64,000 bases of DNA from Oceanospirillaceae bacterium (GTDB lineage: Bacteria > Pseudomonadota > Gammaproteobacteria > Pseudomonadales > Oceanobacteraceae), in NCBI GenBank assembly GCA_002724925.1, contig PBQA01000027.1:1-64000 (forward strand). The letters run 5' to 3'. How positions within the stretch are numbered: the first letter of the stretch is position 1; the number at the start of each line of letters is the position of its first letter. The notes below the pieces were generated by a model that saw only the letters and a program-made list of their open reading frames with translations, did no database searches and was not told the DNA's origin. Below are positions 46,198 through 55,054 of the stretch, piece after piece. Position numbers and translations under genes: made by a program.

Positions 46198-46770
46198 ATG
46201 ACCAAGATGCCCTTACATGATCTGCTGATAGCGAAGCATCAGCGGCTGACACCGAGACAGATTCCTCAACCCGACCTCGCTGAGGCTGGTGTTCTGCTCG
46301 CTCTGACTGATGAACCATCGCCCAACGTACTGTTGACTCGCCGGGCCGCTCATCTGTCATCCCACAAGGGTGAAGTCGCTTTCCCGGGCGGAAAGCGTGA
46401 CCCCGAAGACGACAGTATTATCGCAACGGCGTTGCGCGAGGCGCACGAGGAAGTGGCACTGCGTCCTTCGGATGTCACCGTCATCGGAGAACTTGATCAG
46501 GTCGTCAGCCGTTTTGGGTATCTGGTGACACCGGTGCTGGCAATCATTCCTCCCGGGCTGGAGCACGCTGCTAGCCCCGATGAGCTGGATGCCGTATTTG
46601 AGGTCCCGCTGTCGCTCTTTACCGAGCCGCCAAGTCGCTACTTTGAGCGTGGCAGCATTCGATTACCCAGCTACGACTTTGAGGACTTTCATATATGGGG
46701 GTTAACCGCCATGATGATTGCCGAATTTATGAACAACTTTTGGGATGCTGATATCAGCCTTCAATACTGA
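46198..46770 (+). CDS. CoA pyrophosphatase-type Nudix hydrolase
   Basis: The 190-residue protein has VLLTRRAAHLSSHKGEVAFPGGKRDPEDDSIIATALREAHEEVAL, written here as the NudL/YeaB layout: the upstream LSSHKGEVAFPGGK and Nudix box G-x5-E-x7-R-E-x2-E-E. Such enzymes split CoA or its derivatives into 3',5'-ADP and phosphopantetheine. It opens a plus-strand run toward the carbonic anhydrase and purT. Confidence 0.88.
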   Translation: MTKMPLHDLLIAKHQRLTPRQIPQPDLAEAGVLLALTDEPSPNVLLTRRAAHLSSHKGEVAFPGGKRDPEDDSIIATALREAHEEVALRPSDVTVIGELDQVVSRFGYLVTPVLAIIPPGLEHAASPDELDAVFEVPLSLFTEPPSRYFERGSIRLPSYDFEDFHIWGLTAMMIAEFMNNFWDADISLQY

Positions 46771-46815
46771 TTTTTGCACCTGACTATTGAACGGCCTGGT
46801 GATAGGAGGCCCACT

Positions 46816-47340
46816 ATGTTTTACCGAATTGAAGACCGAACTCCAGAAAAGAAAGAAGGTGTGTTTGTTGCTGAAAATGCGACAGTGATCGGTAGTTGTG
46901 TTCTTTGTGAGCAATCGAGCATCTGGTTCAACGCGGTATTGCGCGGTGATAACGATGTCATCACGATTGGTCCCCAATCTAATGTGCAGGACGGCGCTGT
47001 ATTACACACGGACTCTGGTATCCCTCTGACGCTGGGCACGGGGGTGACGGTTGGTCACAATGCGATGCTGCATGGTTGTGAGATTGGTGATTATTCATTG
47101 ATTGGTATTGGTGCGGTGGTGCTGAATAAAGCGCGCATCGGTAAGCACTGTATTATCGGCGCGAATGCGTTGATTCCTGAAGGGATGGATATCCCTGATG
47201 GCTCTCTGGTTGTGGGGTCTCCAGCAGTGATTAAGCGTGAGCTGAATGATATGCAGAAAAAGCTGCTCGAAGCGAGTGCTGCTCATTATGTGCATAATGC
47301 CGAGCGTTACACTGCAACTCTGGAAGTCGTCACACTATGA
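46816..47340 (+). CDS. Gamma-class carbonic-anhydrase-family protein (YrdA type)
   Basis: Start ATG 46816 with GATAGGAGG six bases upstream; an alternative TTG at 46774 is unlikely. The 174 residues form a left-handed beta helix ([50 protein letters not shown]) with the three zinc-binding His positions, then a C-terminal helix. Catalytic activity in this subgroup is uncertain. Confidence 0.88.
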   Translation: MFYRIEDRTPEKKEGVFVAENATVIGSCVLCEQSSIWFNAVLRGDNDVITIGPQSNVQDGAVLHTDSGIPLTLGTGVTVGHNAMLHGCEIGDYSLIGIGAVVLNKARIGKHCIIGANALIPEGMDIPDGSLVVGSPAVIKRELNDMQKKLLEASAAHYVHNAERYTATLEVVTL

Positions 47341-47552
47341 CGAAGCAAAACGAAGCCCCGCTGCGTTCTCCGTGCGTCAGTATCTGTGCTCTGGATGAAA
47401 ATAATGTCTGCCTTGGCTGTTACCGCACAGGGCAGGAAATCACAGACTGGGGCAGCATGACGAATGATCAGCGCCGCGAGGTGATGCAGTTAGTTGGCGA
47501 GCGTGAGCGCGCAGCAATGAATTTTTTCAGTGTGGACCCGTCAGCAGAATAG
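47337..47552 (+). CDS. DUF1289-family Cys-motif protein
   Basis: The 71-residue protein has [28 protein letters not shown], matching DUF1289 with four cysteines likely binding metal. It overlaps the carbonic anhydrase stop by four bases (ATGA), so translation is coupled. Confidence 0.85.
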   Translation: MTKQNEAPLRSPCVSICALDENNVCLGCYRTGQEITDWGSMTNDQRREVMQLVGERERAAMNFFSVDPSAE

Positions 47553-47595
47553 GCTGTTTGTTTTCCGCACGTTTAACAGATCTGGATTTAGTAAT

Positions 47596-48792
47596 ATGAC
47601 GACCATTGGTACCCCATTTTCTCCCCTGGCAACACGCGTTCTTCTCTGTGGTTCGGGTGAACTCGGAAAAGAAGTCGCAATTGAATTACAGCGCCTGGGT
47701 TGCGAAGTGATCGCGGTCGACCGATATCCTGATGCCCCTGCAATGCAGGTTGCAGACCGCAGTCACGTCATTTCAATGTTGGATGGTGATGCGCTGAGAA
47801 AGGTCATTGAGCAGGAAAAGCCGGCGCTGATCGTCCCTGAAATCGAAGCCATTGCAACCGATACGCTGGCAGAGCTCGAATCAGAAGGATTTAACGTGGT
47901 TCCCACTGCCCGGGCTACTCAGTTGACCATGAATCGGGAAGGCATTCGTCGACTTGCCGCTGAAACCCTGGAAGTACCGACGTCCTCTTATCAGTTTGCT
48001 GCCTCCGAAGAAGAGTACGAGACCGCGGTTAAAGCCATCGGGCTTCCATGTCTGGTGAAGCCGATTATGAGTTCATCGGGTAAGGGCCAGAGTTTCGTAA
48101 AAACAGAAGATCAGATTAAAGCCGCATGGGATTATGCTCAGGAAGGCGGTCGCGCGGGCAAGGGTAAGGTAATTGTTGAAGGCTTTGTCGATTTTGATTT
48201 CGAAATTACGCTGCTGACTATCCGCCACGATGATGGTGCGGGTAATACGGTGACGAGCTTCTGTGATCCTATTGGCCATCGTCAGGAAGACGGTGACTAT
48301 CAGGAATCCTGGCAGCCGCAGGCGATGACAGAAATTGCCCTGACTAAAGCGAAAAATATTGCAGAAAAAGTAACCTCCGATCTGGGTGGGAGAGGCTTGT
48401 TTGGTGTTGAGCTCTTTGTAAAAGGTGACGATGTTATCTTTAGCGAGGTGTCACCGCGCCCCCATGATACGGGGTTGGTCACCTTGATTTCTCAGGACCT
48501 GTCGGAGTTCGCTTTGCATGCAAGAGCCATTCTTGGGTTGCCGATTCCGAATATTGTACAGACCGGGCCTTCTGCATCTTCTGTACTTCTTGTCGCCGGT
48601 GACTCTAAAAATATGCAGTTTGGTAATCTGACAGCGGCATTGAATCGCCCGGATACTCAGATCCGTTTATTCGGAAAACCTGAGGTTATCGGGAAACGTC
48701 GCTTAGGTGTTGCTCTGGCACGCAGCCAATCAATAGAAGGCGCGCGCGATATTGCGAATGCAGTCATCAGCGATATTTCGGTCACTTTATAA
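47596..48792 (+). CDS. purT: Formate-dependent phosphoribosylglycinamide formyltransferase
   Basis: ATP-grasp enzyme of 398 residues that formylates GAR with formate and ATP in purine synthesis. The start [32 protein letters not shown] is typical, with the nucleotide loop [14 protein letters not shown] and the closing [17 protein letters not shown]. The frame opens at 47530, but the conserved N-terminus begins at 47596. Confidence 0.95.
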   Translation: MTTIGTPFSPLATRVLLCGSGELGKEVAIELQRLGCEVIAVDRYPDAPAMQVADRSHVISMLDGDALRKVIEQEKPALIVPEIEAIATDTLAELESEGFNVVPTARATQLTMNREGIRRLAAETLEVPTSSYQFAASEEEYETAVKAIGLPCLVKPIMSSSGKGQSFVKTEDQIKAAWDYAQEGGRAGKGKVIVEGFVDFDFEITLLTIRHDDGAGNTVTSFCDPIGHRQEDGDYQESWQPQAMTEIALTKAKNIAEKVTSDLGGRGLFGVELFVKGDDVIFSEVSPRPHDTGLVTLISQDLSEFALHARAILGLPIPNIVQTGPSASSVLLVAGDSKNMQFGNLTAALNRPDTQIRLFGKPEVIGKRRLGVALARSQSIEGARDIANAVISDISVTL

Positions 48793-48802
48793 GGGAATAG
48801 TG

Positions 48803-49657
48803 ATGAAAACAGCACTCATTACCGGCGGTAGCGCAGGCCTTGGTAAGATTACATCGGAAGCGTTAGCAGGGCTTGGTTATCGGGTGGTGATTGCTGCGCG
48901 AGATCAGGTTAAAGGCGAGCGGGTGGTTCAGGAAATACTGAACAAACACCCCGAAGCAGAGGTCGAATTTGTGCAGGTTGATATGGCTGACTACAGCAGC
49001 GTAGCTGACTTTGCAGAGGTGATTGCATCCCGCTTCGAGCGCATTGACCGGTTAATTCTGAATGCAGGCCTGTTTACGTCATCGGTGCGCAAAAATGATG
49101 CTGGTCACGAGTATATGTTTGCAGCTACGCATATGGGGCACTTTTTATTAACCCATAAATTGATGCCCCTCTTGAAACGCTCTGATGATGCGCGCCTGAT
49201 CGTGACCAGTTCAGTGGCTCATTGGGTGGGTAATATTCTCGCTTTCAAAAAGACGATTACGAACCCTCCGCGTGGAGACCGCTTTCTGTTTAAGCAATTC
49301 TTGCTGTATGGTCGCTCAAAATTAGCCAATATTCTGTTTGTTAATGGCTTAGAGAAATATCTCAAAGACAGAAATGTAAAAGTGTTTTCTTTTCATCCGG
49401 GCGGGGTTAAAACGGAGTTCTATCGACAGTTTCCTGATTTGTTTGTAAAACTCTTTTTTCCGTTTCTTATTTCTGAAAGAAAAGGCGCAGACACGCAGAT
49501 ATTTCTGGCGACTGATAACTCAGACCGCAGTGGTGGTTATTGGTGTCGCAGGAAGCCGGGAATTCGCAGTCGTTCGTCGCGAAGTGACGCTTTGACGGAT
49601 GAACTTTGGGAGTTCAGTAAAGAGTCGTTCGGAATCTCTACCTTCGGTGAGTCATAA
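48803..49657 (+). CDS. Short-chain dehydrogenase/reductase
   Basis: The 284-residue protein has the cofactor motif TGGSAGLGK (residues 7-15), LNAGLF, the catalytic Ser in VTSSVAHW and Y-x3-K in YGRSKLAN. It resembles retinol-dehydrogenase-like SDRs. It starts ten bases after purT with AAGGGA upstream. The substrate is unknown. Its stop overlaps a convergent gene by six bases. Confidence 0.88.
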   Translation: MKTALITGGSAGLGKITSEALAGLGYRVVIAARDQVKGERVVQEILNKHPEAEVEFVQVDMADYSSVADFAEVIASRFERIDRLILNAGLFTSSVRKNDAGHEYMFAATHMGHFLLTHKLMPLLKRSDDARLIVTSSVAHWVGNILAFKKTITNPPRGDRFLFKQFLLYGRSKLANILFVNGLEKYLKDRNVKVFSFHPGGVKTEFYRQFPDLFVKLFFPFLISERKGADTQIFLATDNSDRSGGYWCRRKPGIRSRSSRSDALTDELWEFSKESFGISTFGES

Positions 49658-51454
49658 AGAGTAGTCGGTCTTTTCAGGGCTGCAGATCTGATCTCTTCCC
49701 TGCGCTTTGGCCTGATACAGAAGTTCATCGGCAGCCTTCAGCAGAGTATCTGTCTCGTCTGCACTGGATGGCTGTCGTGCAATGACGCCAATGCTCGCCG
49801 TCACCCGGATGCTATGGCCAGACGCGGCGACAGGCACTTCCCGTATTAATGACAGGAGTGTCTGTGCCGCTGCGCGGGCAGTGGCCAGATCTTCATCGGC
49901 CATCAGAATAATGAATTCTTCACCACCGTATCGGGCACAGACCGCATCAAAGTTTTTGGCCACGGATTGGATTCGGTTGGCGATATCAATCAGGCAGGCA
50001 TCTCCAGCGGGGTGCCCATAGCGGTCGTTGATGGTTTTAAAGTGATCTATATCCAACAGTACCAGGCTGAGAGATGTCCCGTCCTGCATTGCCGCGTGGT
50101 GGAGGCGTTGAAATTCCTGATCGAAGTGACGACGATTATAGAGGCCAGTCAGTGGGTCGGTGATACTCGCCTTGTGCAGTTGCTCGTTTGTTTTTTCCAG
50201 TTCAACCGTTCTTTCGCGTACCAGCACATCCAGCTTTTTGTTCAGTTTCTGCTGTGTTTGCAGTAATTCGGCATTACTTAAACGCACAGCCAGTTCGGCT
50301 TTGTGCCTCTTGTGTTGCTCCCAACGCATGCGCTGAGAAAGCAGCAATGCGTAGAAGACAGCCATTACTGTAAAGCCTACGTCGCCCGCCGAGCGCGTGA
50401 TCGGCGTGGATGTCACCAGCCCTGTTTTTTCCATGATGGTAATACCCATTCCCACCATAAGAAACGCACTGGCGGTGAAGCCGTAGTATGCAGGTTCGTA
50501 TTGGTCGAATGCCCGTATGGCCTGTGCGCCAATCACGATAAGAGTGGCAATAGCAGCGTAAACAGTAAGGAACTTAATCGATGAAGAATATGGAATATAC
50601 ATGGCAACGATTGCCAGAATCAGCCCCGTTGCTGCGACCATGTTGAGTAACCTTGAATACCCTGGCCGGCTGCGAGGCAGATCCAGCGCTCGCTGGATAT
50701 ACAGAATGCAGGAGATAGCGACGACTGCATACGACCATGGCAAAAAGTGGTTACTGTGTCGGCGCAGGCTCTCGAATACGTAGGCATTGATGTAACCCTG
50801 AAAGTAGGCAAATATGCTGACGAGGGTGATCAGAAAAATGGAGTACCAGAAATACGAAAGCTCTCTGAGTTGAGCAAAGAGAAGCAGGTGATAGAGCGCG
50901 ATGCCCACCAATATCCCGTACATCATCATATCGAATACGGTTGCCCGCACCGAAGACGATATGAATGCACTTTGAGTCCAGAGCGTTATCGGCACATTAA
51001 GAGTTGCTTCGGTCTTAACCCGGATTTGTACCTGATGTTGAGTCATCGCAGGAAGTCGGAAGTTGGCGACCAGGTGTGGGTGTTGAATGTGCTGTGCGTC
51101 TGCGGGCCGTGTGTCCCCCAATCGATGAACGACCTCTTTACCAGATTCATCTCTGATATAGACATCTACTTCGTCAAGAAGTGGGTAGGGGAAGTCGAGT
51201 ACCAGGTTTTGGGTCTCTGATGATGTGTTGCGTACCGAAAAGCGAATCCAGAGGTTATCTGGGTTGAATCCGAATGTCAGTGTGTCGCGGGCGACTTCCC
51301 AGTCGGCGTTTATCTCAGGGGGCTCTGGGGAAGCCTGGAGGCGGTACTCAAGTCCACTTTCGAGATTATAACGCTCGAACGAATTTCCCGTAATGACTGT
51401 CAATGCCTGCGACGGCAGGCTGAACAGCAATAAGAGAAACAGGGTTATTCGCAT
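49652..51454 (-). CDS. Diguanylate cyclase with 7TMR-DISM sensor
   Basis: The 600-residue protein has a signal peptide, a periplasmic 7TMR-DISM extracellular domain (FNPDNLWIRFSVRNTS ... LDFPYPLLDEVDVYI), seven TM helices at about 180-390 and a coiled coil. A GGDEF domain follows with DPLTGLYNRRHFD, LDIDHFKTINDRYGH and the active-site form GGEEF. Cyclic-di-GMP synthesis is expected. The start is ATG 51454 or GTG 51469. Confidence 0.9.
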   Translation of the reverse strand: MRITLFLLLLFSLPSQALTVITGNSFERYNLESGLEYRLQASPEPPEINADWEVARDTLTFGFNPDNLWIRFSVRNTSSETQNLVLDFPYPLLDEVDVYIRDESGKEVVHRLGDTRPADAQHIQHPHLVANFRLPAMTQHQVQIRVKTEATLNVPITLWTQSAFISSSVRATVFDMMMYGILVGIALYHLLLFAQLRELSYFWYSIFLITLVSIFAYFQGYINAYVFESLRRHSNHFLPWSYAVVAISCILYIQRALDLPRSRPGYSRLLNMVAATGLILAIVAMYIPYSSSIKFLTVYAAIATLIVIGAQAIRAFDQYEPAYYGFTASAFLMVGMGITIMEKTGLVTSTPITRSAGDVGFTVMAVFYALLLSQRMRWEQHKRHKAELAVRLSNAELLQTQQKLNKKLDVLVRERTVELEKTNEQLHKASITDPLTGLYNRRHFDQEFQRLHHAAMQDGTSLSLVLLDIDHFKTINDRYGHPAGDACLIDIANRIQSVAKNFDAVCARYGGEEFIILMADEDLATARAAAQTLLSLIREVPVAASGHSIRVTASIGVIARQPSSADETDTLLKAADELLYQAKAQGRDQICSPEKTDYSL

Positions 51455-51610
51455 ATCCAGAGAGTCCACTATCGGTATGAGGGGGTGATCAGGTATGTTA
51501 CCCCTATACGGAGGTCACCTTTCGGAGCATTCTGCTCATCGAAAACCTGCTGTTACAAAAGTAGTTCAGAAACGTGGATTTCGCAGCCGACCGGTTCGAA
51601 TTTTTCTGAC

Positions 51611-51641
51611 TTGACCTGAGAGTGGCTCGCAGGTTTATCGC
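51611..51641 (+). promoter_or_regulatory. MerR-type promoter with 19-bp spacer and dyad operator
   Basis: TTGACC (51611-51616) and TATCGC (51636-51641) are 19 bases apart. A 21-base dyad at 51614-51634 fills the spacer (arms ACCTGAGAG and CTCGCAGGT, 8 of 9 paired, centre TGG). The long spacer is the MerR-family hallmark. Transcription would start about 30 bases upstream of the merR-type gene. Confidence 0.7.
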
Positions 51642-51676
51642 ACAATCAGTTCGAAGCTACACAGGTCAATCATTGT

Positions 51677-52081
51677 ATGAAAGCGAGTGAGCTGGCAAAG
51701 AAGTTTGCCGTTAATGTGAATACCGTTCGCCATTATGTCCGGTCTGGCTTGCTTAAGCCTGAGAAGGATGCATCCGGTTATCACCGTTTTGGCCACGACG
51801 AAGTAAGACAACTGTCGTTTATTCTGAGGGCGAGGGCTCTGGGGTTTACGCTCGATGATATACGACAGCTGCTTCTTGATGCTACGCAGGGCCAGTCTCT
51901 TTGTCCGCATGCGCGTGAATTAATAGAGATCAGGCTCAAAGAGGCTCAGCAGAAGCTGACTGATATGCAGACATTGGTACATCGCATGGAGTCTGCGGTG
52001 GAGGAGTGGAAGGTGCTGCCAGACTGTTCCCCATGTGGAGACCATATCTGCCATCTTATTGAAGGAGGTCACCATGAGTGA
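51677..52081 (+). CDS. MerR-family metal-responsive regulator
   Basis: The 134-residue protein has the MerR helix-turn-helix and wing (KASELAKKFAVNVNTVRHYVRSGLL, YHRFGHDEVRQLSFILRARALGF), a dimerisation helix and C-terminal Cys/His residues (SLCPHAREL, DCSPCGDHICHLIEG) fit for metal binding. It overlaps the permease gene by eight bases. It should activate both genes when metal is bound. Confidence 0.9.
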   Translation: MKASELAKKFAVNVNTVRHYVRSGLLKPEKDASGYHRFGHDEVRQLSFILRARALGFTLDDIRQLLLDATQGQSLCPHARELIEIRLKEAQQKLTDMQTLVHRMESAVEEWKVLPDCSPCGDHICHLIEGGHHE

Positions 52082-53273
52082 TGATAAAAAAAGCTGCTGC
52101 AGCACCTCATCTGCTGCAGACACATGTTCAGATAAATCGCCTGTTCAGACAGAAGGCGACTCGTGTTGTTCTGGCAAACCAGCAGAACCTGTCAGTAGCT
52201 GCTGTGGTTCTGAGGCACCGGCTTCCGCGGACGATACGTCATGCTGCGCTCCGGCGACTAAGCAGCGCAGAGACTGGATTATGTGGACCTGCTTACCCGC
52301 AGTCGTCGTTGGTTATCTGGGCTTTCTGATCATCGGTCACACGGAACAGGTTCCTGATTGGTTAGGTACTATGCTGCACACCAGCTATGAAATGGTGAAT
52401 GCCATGTGGTGGGGTATTCTGTCGGCGGCCTTCTTCGTTGGTATTCTCGGTCGAATCCCAAGAGAAGCGATTATGTCGGTACTTGGCCGGGGTGGTAGTA
52501 AGCGCGGCATATTCCGGGCAACCGTGGCTGGGCTTCTGCTAGATCTCTGTAACCACGGTATCCTGATGGTGGCGATGAAGCTCTATGAGCGCGGTGCAAG
52601 CATTGGTCAGGTGATGGCATTCCTGATCGCGAGCCCCTGGAACTCCCTGACATTGACGCTCATTCTGGTTGGCTTGATCGGCCTGCAATGGACGTTGCTC
52701 TTTATCGTTGCATCATTAGTGATTGCTTGGATCAGCGGCTGGATCTTTGACCGCTTGTGTGACCGCGGTGTACTGCCCGAAAACCCTAATACTGTGGAGT
52801 TCGATGATATTGCCTTCTGGCCGTCAGTGCGGGCGTCATGGGGGAATTACGACTGGGGACCTAAAGCGTTGCTTCAGATGTTCTGGGGCGGCCTGAAAGA
52901 ATCCCGAATGGTGTTGAGGTGGGTCGTTTTCGGCGTTGTACTGGTGGCTTTGATCCGGGCTTTCGTGCCGCCCGAGAGTTTTGGTGTCTGGTTTGGCGCG
53001 AGTATGTCGGGTCTGCTGTTAACCTTATTGGCGACCACACTGATCGAGGTTTGCTCGGAAGGTTCTAGTCCAATTGCTGCAGATCTGTTTAACCGCGCGG
53101 GTGCGCCAGGTAATGCCTTTACGTTTCTTATGGCTGGAGCAGCTACTGACTATACCGAGATTATGGCTCTGAAAGACACGACGCGTAGCTGGAAGATTGC
53201 ATTGTTTCTGCCGCTGATCACGGTTCCGCAGGTGCTGGCCATCGGGTGGATTATGAATACGGCGGGTGCGTAG
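52074..53273 (+). CDS. SO_0444-family Cu/Zn efflux permease with Cys-rich N-terminus
   Basis: ATG 52074 has GGAGG five bases upstream. The first 60 residues hold Cys pairs: KSCCSTS, DSCCSGK, SSCCGSE and TSCCAPA. An eight-to-ten-TM permease of the DUF318 type follows (RIPREAIMSVLGRGG, VAGLLLDLCNHGILMVAMKLYERGAS, SPWNSLTL, GAPGNAFTFLMAGAATDYTEI). The family is linked with copper and zinc resistance, and the preceding MerR gene agrees. Export of the metal is known for relatives; the metal here is inferred. Confidence 0.85.
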   Translation: MSDDKKSCCSTSSAADTCSDKSPVQTEGDSCCSGKPAEPVSSCCGSEAPASADDTSCCAPATKQRRDWIMWTCLPAVVVGYLGFLIIGHTEQVPDWLGTMLHTSYEMVNAMWWGILSAAFFVGILGRIPREAIMSVLGRGGSKRGIFRATVAGLLLDLCNHGILMVAMKLYERGASIGQVMAFLIASPWNSLTLTLILVGLIGLQWTLLFIVASLVIAWISGWIFDRLCDRGVLPENPNTVEFDDIAFWPSVRASWGNYDWGPKALLQMFWGGLKESRMVLRWVVFGVVLVALIRAFVPPESFGVWFGASMSGLLLTLLATTLIEVCSEGSSPIAADLFNRAGAPGNAFTFLMAGAATDYTEIMALKDTTRSWKIALFLPLITVPQVLAIGWIMNTAGA

Positions 53274-53338
53274 CACTTGCGGGAACTCCTGAGTAACGGG
53301 ATACTCTGTACAAGTATTGAATAACTTTGGAGTTTCAT

Positions 53339-53932
53339 ATGAAAACCTCTCGTCAGCTGTTTCGTACTGGGGTGTTGGGGGTGACTGCAGCGATTGCTGT
53401 CGCAGGGTGTTCGAGCACTCAGGTAGATCACGCCGCCGGTCGCTCTCCGAAACTTATTCCCCAGACATTCTTTGATGGGAAGATCTGTGCTGATGGCGTA
53501 GTCCGGGACCGAAGTGGCGCTGAGACACGTTCGTTTAATGCTCGTATCGACGCCAGCTGGGATGAGGAAGGCGTCGGTACTCTGGATGAAGTATTTTATT
53601 TTTATGATGAGCCTGGTGCTGAGGCTAAGCGCGAGACCCGTGTCTGGACCCTTACGCCAGCACGGAAAGACGGACGGGAAGTACTCAGTGCGAAAGCATC
53701 AGATGTGCCTGAAGCGACAACGATGGAGTGGGCGGGTAATGCCATCCATATGGCCTATACCCTACGCTATGGTGAGCCAGGCGACACCATTGACCTGGAC
53801 ATGGATGACTGGATGTTTCACGTCGCCGACGGAGTTGTCGTTAATGAGACGCGCATGACCAAGTTTGGTATTCATGTCGGTCAGATTCTGTTGGTTATGC
53901 GGAAGGTCGAACCGGGAGTTACGTGCCTGTGA
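53339..53932 (+). CDS. DUF3833-family lipoprotein
   Basis: Start ATG 53339 with GGAG upstream. The 197-residue product has a lipobox VAGC (Cys23 area), then FFDGKICADGVVRDRSGAETRSF, RVWTLTP and DDWMFHVADGVVVNETRMTKFGIHVGQ, the DUF3833 pattern. Function unknown. It overlaps the following VOC gene by ten bases. Confidence 0.88.
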   Translation: MKTSRQLFRTGVLGVTAAIAVAGCSSTQVDHAAGRSPKLIPQTFFDGKICADGVVRDRSGAETRSFNARIDASWDEEGVGTLDEVFYFYDEPGAEAKRETRVWTLTPARKDGREVLSAKASDVPEATTMEWAGNAIHMAYTLRYGEPGDTIDLDMDDWMFHVADGVVVNETRMTKFGIHVGQILLVMRKVEPGVTCL

Positions 53933-54324
53933 TTGATCATCTGAGTACTTATGCTCGCGATTTTTTGAAAACCAGAGACTTCTACTCTGCTGTCTTCGAG
54001 CCTTTAGGTTATCAGGTGCAGGTGGAGTTCATTGCCACCTGGAACAGGTACTTTCCTACCCAGAGAATGTGTGCCTTTGGCCCTGAAGGTAAGCCCGTTT
54101 TCTGGGTTATTGAGGTGAAAGAGACATTTACACCTCGTCACGTTGCTTTCTCTGCCAAAGATCGTGCTGGGGTTGATGACTTCCATTCTGCTGCGATGAG
54201 TCAGGGAGCCGAATGTAATGGAGAGCCGGGGTTGCGACCTCAATACCATGAACACTACTACGGCGCTTTTGTTATTGACCCCGATGGCAATAATATTGAA
54301 GCGGTGTGTCACGCGCCTGAGTGA
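53923..54324 (+). CDS. VOC-family (glyoxalase-like) protein
   Basis: GTG start at 53923 or 53929. The 133 residues follow the VOC fold: IDHLSTYARDFLKTRDFYSAVFEPLGY, then RHVAFSAKDRAGVDDFHSAAMSQGA and YYGAFVIDPDGNNIEAVCH, with His and Glu metal-ligand positions. The reaction is not predictable. Its 3' end overlaps the convergent TetR gene by 16 bases. Confidence 0.85.
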   Translation: MPVIDHLSTYARDFLKTRDFYSAVFEPLGYQVQVEFIATWNRYFPTQRMCAFGPEGKPVFWVIEVKETFTPRHVAFSAKDRAGVDDFHSAAMSQGAECNGEPGLRPQYHEHYYGAFVIDPDGNNIEAVCHAPE

Positions 54325-54911
54325 CTGGTCATTCTCAGAATAAGAGAGCTCGCGACGTCATTCAGCTGGGTAACGGCGGTCGCTTCATTGAGGCTCTCTT
54401 TTCCCATGATGGTTTGTAGAATCAGTTCATTAATTCCCGCGACCAGAGCAAGCGCTTCCTGTTTTGTTAACGCATGATCCAGCGCTGATGATGCCAGTTT
54501 CAGTTTTGTTTGCTGACTGAGGAATTCCGCAAAGGTCTGGCTGATTTCCCTCCGTATTTCCAAGCCACTCTGGCCGAGTGCTGCTACCTCAACATACAAG
54601 GCATACATCAGCGTTGGGTGTTCGGCGATGAACTGAAGATACCCGGAAGTCACTTTTGTGACGGTTTGTGGCCAGTCATCAGCGGGATTGTAAGAGCTGA
54701 TGATGCTCTTCATGATTCTTTGGCTCGTTGTCCGGGCGAGAGCCAGTAAGCATTCGTCTTTATTTTTGAAATGCTCGTAAAACGTTCTGCGGGATACCTT
54801 GGCACCGCAGGTGATATCGGCCAGCGTGACATCACGATAGCTCTTGGTTGCCATCGCAGCTTCCAGTGCAGAAAGTAGTCTGTCTTTGTGATCCTTCGCC
54901 GGTGCAGTCAT
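54309..54911 (-). CDS. TetR-family regulator divergent from the MpaB-type oxygenase
   Basis: The 200-residue protein has the HTH VTLADITCGAKVSRRTFYEHFKNKDECLLAL and a helical ligand domain. Two GGTAC-N6-GTACC sites lie in the intergenic region, so it most likely represses itself and the oxygenase gene. Confidence 0.88.
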   Translation of the reverse strand: MTAPAKDHKDRLLSALEAAMATKSYRDVTLADITCGAKVSRRTFYEHFKNKDECLLALARTTSQRIMKSIISSYNPADDWPQTVTKVTSGYLQFIAEHPTLMYALYVEVAALGQSGLEIRREISQTFAEFLSQQTKLKLASSALDHALTKQEALALVAGINELILQTIMGKESLNEATAVTQLNDVASSLILRMTSHSGA

Positions 54912-54958
54912 GCGCTTACTTCATACCGTTTATCGTATTTTCAATCCAGTATAGCGTC

Positions 54959-55009
54959 TGGTACTTGACAGTACCAGTGTGGGTGGTTAGGTTGGTACGC
55001 AAGAGTACC
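54959..55009. promoter_or_regulatory. Two TetR-type operators overlapping the oxygenase promoter
   Basis: GGTAC-TTGACA-GTACC (54960-54975) and GGTAC-GCAAGA-GTACC (54994-55009) share arms and spacing, with centres 34 bases apart. The spacer of the first is a perfect -35 hexamer TTGACA, followed 17 bases later by TAGGTT (54988-54993) as a possible -10. Bound repressor would cover both. Confidence 0.7.
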
Positions 55010-55054
55010 GGTCTGATTTAAGGCAGATCTGGTGAAACATCAGGGAATCCTTCT

